Shown here one piece after another: positions 60,766 to 64,000 of a stretch of DNA of 64,000 bases. The position numbers and the translations under genes were made by a program. Numbering within the stretch: the stretch's first letter is position 1; each line of letters begins with the position of its first letter. Origin of the DNA: Allium sativum (lineage: Eukaryota; Streptophyta; Magnoliopsida; Asparagales; Amaryllidaceae); the NCBI GenBank assembly GCA_030737875.1, contig CM060910.1:618091303-618155302 (forward strand), read 5' to 3'. The notes below the pieces were generated by a model. That model was not told where the DNA came from and did no database searches. It worked only from the letters and a program-made list of their open reading frames with translations.

Positions 60766-62136
60766 AGTCGTTGGAGCTTGGTCAGGTCGCCTGGAAAGTT
60801 AGGTCGTTGGAGCTTGGTCGGGTCACCTGGAGAGTCGGGTCGTTCAACGACCTGATTATTGGGCAGAAAATGACCCGACTATATTGGCCAAATAATGATG
60901 ATATTTTTGGCTCGGGAAGGAACGTGACTTCGACGTGTGTTTAAGGAGAAATGTCGAAGTGTTGTGAAGTGTTCATTGATCGATGAAATGCAACGAATGT
61001 GAAGACGACTCAAAGATGTTGAGTTGTGGATAATGGTGACTCGAGAAGGTTAGTCATTAGTAATGACGACTTGAGATATTGAAGGCCGAGGGATTATCGT
61101 TGTCATAAGTTCTAGCGGACTTTTAGCAGGGATATAATAGGGACGCCTAAAAGACTAGATGATTGGTCGAGTACCCTGGGTATCGATGAAAGGCCCAGAT
61201 ACGTATCGATGAAAGGCATATAGAGTTTTGCTAGAACCAGGGTTTACCATTAGCCCTTGATAGTCGACGACAAGGTGTTTAGCCAGTCATACGATTAACG
61301 ATGGTTTCAAAGTAGAATTGGCGGTGATAGCCAGAGTCATGAGTGATGATTGTTTTGCTTGTATCGTCTTGTGTAGATTATTAGACGTCGAAAAAGATAT
61401 CTCTTGGATGCTTGTCTGATATTGGTTTAGGCCTCTGGGGCTTGTGCTGGGGAGATGTCAATGTCGATTAGAATGGTCTACGCTTGATAACTGATTGTCA
61501 TGGATGTACTGTTGTTTATAAATGCTTGTTGTGAAGGCTATCACTCTCAGATGTTGAGGAGACAGGATGAATTCTTCTTTGATGATATAATTGGTAGATT
61601 ACTTAATTAATTTGCCTATTCTGATATACTTTATTGATGATGCTAGATAGTTGTTTTATCGCTCACTAAGACTGTTGTCAGACTAAAGATTTTATGTTTC
61701 CCTCTTATTACCTTGGGCTGTTCATCCTGATCTGGATGGACATACTGAGTAGCAGGTAACAGGTAGTAGATCTTAGTGGACGATGTTGTTTTTCAATGAC
61801 GAGCAGGAGGCTGACTTATTATTTTCTACTATCTAGTATTTGTTATTTCCGTTGTTTGATGATTTCTCTGAGTGTTATAGTGAGGCTTATTGTACAGAGT
61901 TTATTGATGTAATCCAAAGATGTTATGAATATTCCTTGATGATATGGAAGTTTAAATTTCTGTGCAATTATGCTTCTCTATTATTGCATGTTGTATATAT
62001 TTTATCATTGCGTTGTGAGTTATACGACATGTTCCGCTTGTGTTATCCTACCTTGATGATCGTCCATATCCGTCTGACATGTCTTTCAACACATTATTTC
62101 CTACATTGAGTGCAACAGTTGTGGGCGATCGTTACA
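60766..62136 (+). repeat. 3' LTR of the old Tekay-like element, right piece
   Basis: It continues the LTR interrupted at 50821 and matches 20900-22284. It ends GATCGTTACA, followed by the attaa TSD. Confidence 0.9.
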
Positions 62137-62141
62137 ATTAA

Positions 62142-62507
62142 TAAGTAAAAAATTACTTCGTTTTAAATAATGGTAAATTATTGATGCAGATTTTACATAG
62201 ATGTGTTAGAATATCCGACACGTTCAAAGTAATGCAGATGAGATGACTTGATTTATATTTTTTTAATATAAATAAGAGGTATTTTTCATTTTAAATAGTA
62301 ATAAGTTTTCTCGTGCAAATTACCGATTAATTCATGTATATAGCATTATTAATGCCATTTAAACCATTGATTAAAGATATTTAGAGCATACCCAGTAGCG
62401 TGTAAATTTTCAGTGCAAGTAAGAAGAAAAAAAGCGTGGAGACGCCCACTCTTCCAGCAGTAGAGTGGGGATTTGCGATGTCTTTTTTATTTATTTAATC
62501 AAAATGC
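62142..62507. other. AT-rich flank of the nest, no gene seen
   Basis: This is the original neighbour of 19620 before the old element inserted. I see no conserved frame, RNA gene or clear repeat. Short open frames in this part of the window (e.g. 62554-62898) have no family resemblance. Confidence 0.5.
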
Positions 62508-62650
62508 ACTAAACGGCAAACTGATTGCCGTCTAACCTTAAACAGCAATCAGTTTGTCGTTTAACGCTTTATTTTTATTTTTATTTTGCGTTAAACAACA
62601 AACTGATCGCTGTTTAACCCTTAAACGACAATCAGTTTGCTGTTTAGCGA
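62508..62650. repeat. Inverted-repeat cluster, four AAACNGCAAACTGATTGCNGTTTAA-like units
   Basis: Four 23-25-bp units alternate in orientation (TAAACGGCAAACTGATTGCC, its inverse, then the pair again) separated by CCTTAAAC and a T-rich spacer. Each unit pairs with its neighbour to form a hairpin of about 60 nt, and the two hairpins resemble each other. Confidence 0.65.
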
Positions 62651-62659
62651 TCGACATTA

Positions 62660-64000
62660 AAAAAAAACAGGAAAATATTTACAAGGACAAAAGCCAAGGC
62701 CTTTTTATCCATAAGGACAGCCCACTAAAATTTTACTCAGAAGGACAATACATTGAAAAAAAAATTTGGCCGCTTCTTGTATCTTCTCCCTCTCTCACGT
62801 CGGCCGCTACTTTCAACTTCTCCCTCTCTCTCGTCATTCTCGATTTCATCTTAAATCATAAAATCAGAAAACGGGAAATCACGAATTTCAGAAAATAGTA
62901 AAATCGAAATTCCAAATATAAGAAAAACATCACGAAATCAAAATCGAGAAGAAAATCATTCGAAACCCTAAAAAATAAAAATAAAAAATGTCGATCAACA
63001 AAATTCAAATGGAAATCGATTGCGATTGGAAAAAAAAATATGTAGCAGACGACGGAAATCACAATTGAAGAAGTCGAAATTGTTGAAACAATTTTTTTAG
63101 ATTGGAATTTTTTTTCTTTTCGTTTTACCAGTACAGCAGTTCGTAGGTATCATTTTTGTATTTTTGTAGTTATCATTTTTCTGTTTTTAACTTTAAAACA
63201 TAGCAGCAGTTTTTAGTTATCATTTTTCTATTTTTTTAGTTATCGTTTTTCCTGTTTTAACTTTAAAAATATAGCAGCAGTTTTTAGTTATCATTTTTCT
63301 ATTTTTGTAGTTATCATTTTTACCGTTTTAGCTATGTTATATGTTTTTTTCATGAGATTTTGTTGTTGTGTTAATTTTGAAGTTATATTGATGTATCAGC
63401 TAAGAAACGAAGCCGAACTTATTTCAGTTTAATCAATCAAACTGTGATATAATTTTTTTTTTCATTATTTTATCTTCAAAGCATTGCATCAGTATTTAGT
63501 TATCAATTTTCTAATATTTTAGGTATCATTTTTACTGTTTTAACAGTGTTATGTGTTGTTTTGTTTTGATTTTATTGCTGTGTTATGTGATGTTTAACAT
63601 AACACATAAATCACAGTAAAAATGATAACTTAAAAAATATAAAAATGATTCCTTCAAACTGCAGTATTGTTTGACATAACAGAGAAATTACACTAAAAAT
63701 GATACCTTAAAAAATATAAAAATGATACCTTAAAACTGTTGTGATGTTTAACACAACACATAAACTGCAGTAAAAATGATAACTAGAAAAATAGAAAAAT
63801 GATAACTAAAAACTGCTGCTATATTTTGAAGTTAAAAAAGGAAAAATGATAACTAAAAAAATATAAAAATGATACCTACGAACTGCTATACTATTAACGA
63901 TAAAAAAAAACATTTCGAACCAGAAAAATTTGTTTCAACCAATTCGTGTTCTCCAAATCTGATTTATGGCGTCTGTAAAACATTATTATTCCATTCAATT
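62660..64000. mobile_element. Large foldback (Mutator-like?) element running off the window
   Basis: Sequence from about 63023 rightwards pairs with the sequence leading to 64000 about a dyad centre near 63512. The best-matched arms are 63130-63290 and 63735-63895 (AGTAYAGCAGTTCGTAGGTA, then TAGTTATCATTTTTCTATTT repeats). Further out, TTGAAACAAWTTTTT blocks match at 63084-63101 and 63920-63937. The left boundary is uncertain; the GGACAAAAGCC and AAGGACAGCCC text at 62690-62725 may be part of its end. It contains direct repeats of about 88 bp at 63160-63330. There is no transposase frame. The right end and TSD lie outside the window. Confidence 0.55.

Larger units (their letters stand above)
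19626..62136 (+). mobile_element. Old Tekay-like Ty3/gypsy element, host of the nest
   Basis: The boundaries are TG at 19626 and CA at 62136, flanked by attaa (19621-19625 and 62137-62141). LTRs are 2659 bp (19626-22284) and 2613 bp when its two pieces are joined (49580-50821 plus 60766-62136). gag-pol is broken by stops and by inserted elements at 24322, 28556, 33900/44511 and 50822. The first 130 bp of the two LTRs differ at roughly a tenth of positions, making it the most diverged LTR pair in the nest. The span includes all the inserted elements listed separately. Confidence 0.9.

Overview
The window is nuclear DNA of a flowering plant, probably a dicot, made almost entirely of nested transposable elements. 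No convincing host gene, tRNA or rRNA is visible. Evidence: AT-rich intergenic sequence, several MITEs with target-site duplications (TSDs), a Ty1/copia remnant, and six Ty3/gypsy-type LTR insertions, most flanked by readable 5-bp TSDs. The complete elements have tRNA-iMet-type primer sites and the coding copies end in a chromodomain-like tail, as in the Tekay/Del chromovirus clade.

Left part (1-19625). AT-rich DNA carries three MITEs (1184-1348, 1684-1884, 3368-3597). A decayed Ty1/copia pol gene (about 3940-4930 and 17269-17990, 3' LTR 18443-19131) is split by a 12.3-kb non-autonomous retrotransposon (4931-17268, TSD ttggc). That element has two 5.4-kb LTRs around only 1.5 kb of non-coding DNA, i.e. 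a LARD. A field of degenerate palindromes follows at 19146-19515.

Middle and right (19626-62136, TSD attaa). One old Tekay-like element holds everything. Its gag-pol is broken into four pieces (22432-24321, 26709-28555, 33838-33899, 48818-49389) and its 3' LTR into two. Into it went: a minus-strand solo LTR (24322-26703, TSD gatag); a 5.3-kb plus-strand solo LTR (28556-33832, TSD acaac/gcaac) carrying its own MULE-like MITE; a 4.3-kb minus-strand solo LTR (44511-48817); a complete but decayed minus-strand gypsy element (33900-44507) that landed two bases inside the edge of that solo LTR; and a young complete Tekay element (50822-60760, TSD agtta) with an uninterrupted 1479-aa Gag-Pol and LTRs that differ by about eleven substitutions.

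Right end (62142-64000). AT-rich DNA, a small inverted-repeat cluster and a large foldback element that runs off the window.

How the parts relate. The LTR families look unlike each other over most of their length but share a layout: a TATA box 350-600 bp in (about 955 bp in the LARD); in four families a splice-donor-like GTRAGT 626-643 bp in; then a long family-specific array of short GC-rich or palindromic repeats; then, 400-500 bp from the LTR 3' end, a compact set of adjoining hairpins whose stems change in a compensating way. In the young family the array is bracketed by AAG|GTGAGT and TACTAAC...TTGCAG, so most of the LTR may be a leader intron. The LARD and the young autonomous element also share a hairpin just after the primer site, a possible packaging signal. 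These RNA-level features are the best candidates for something undescribed; they are inferences from sequence only.
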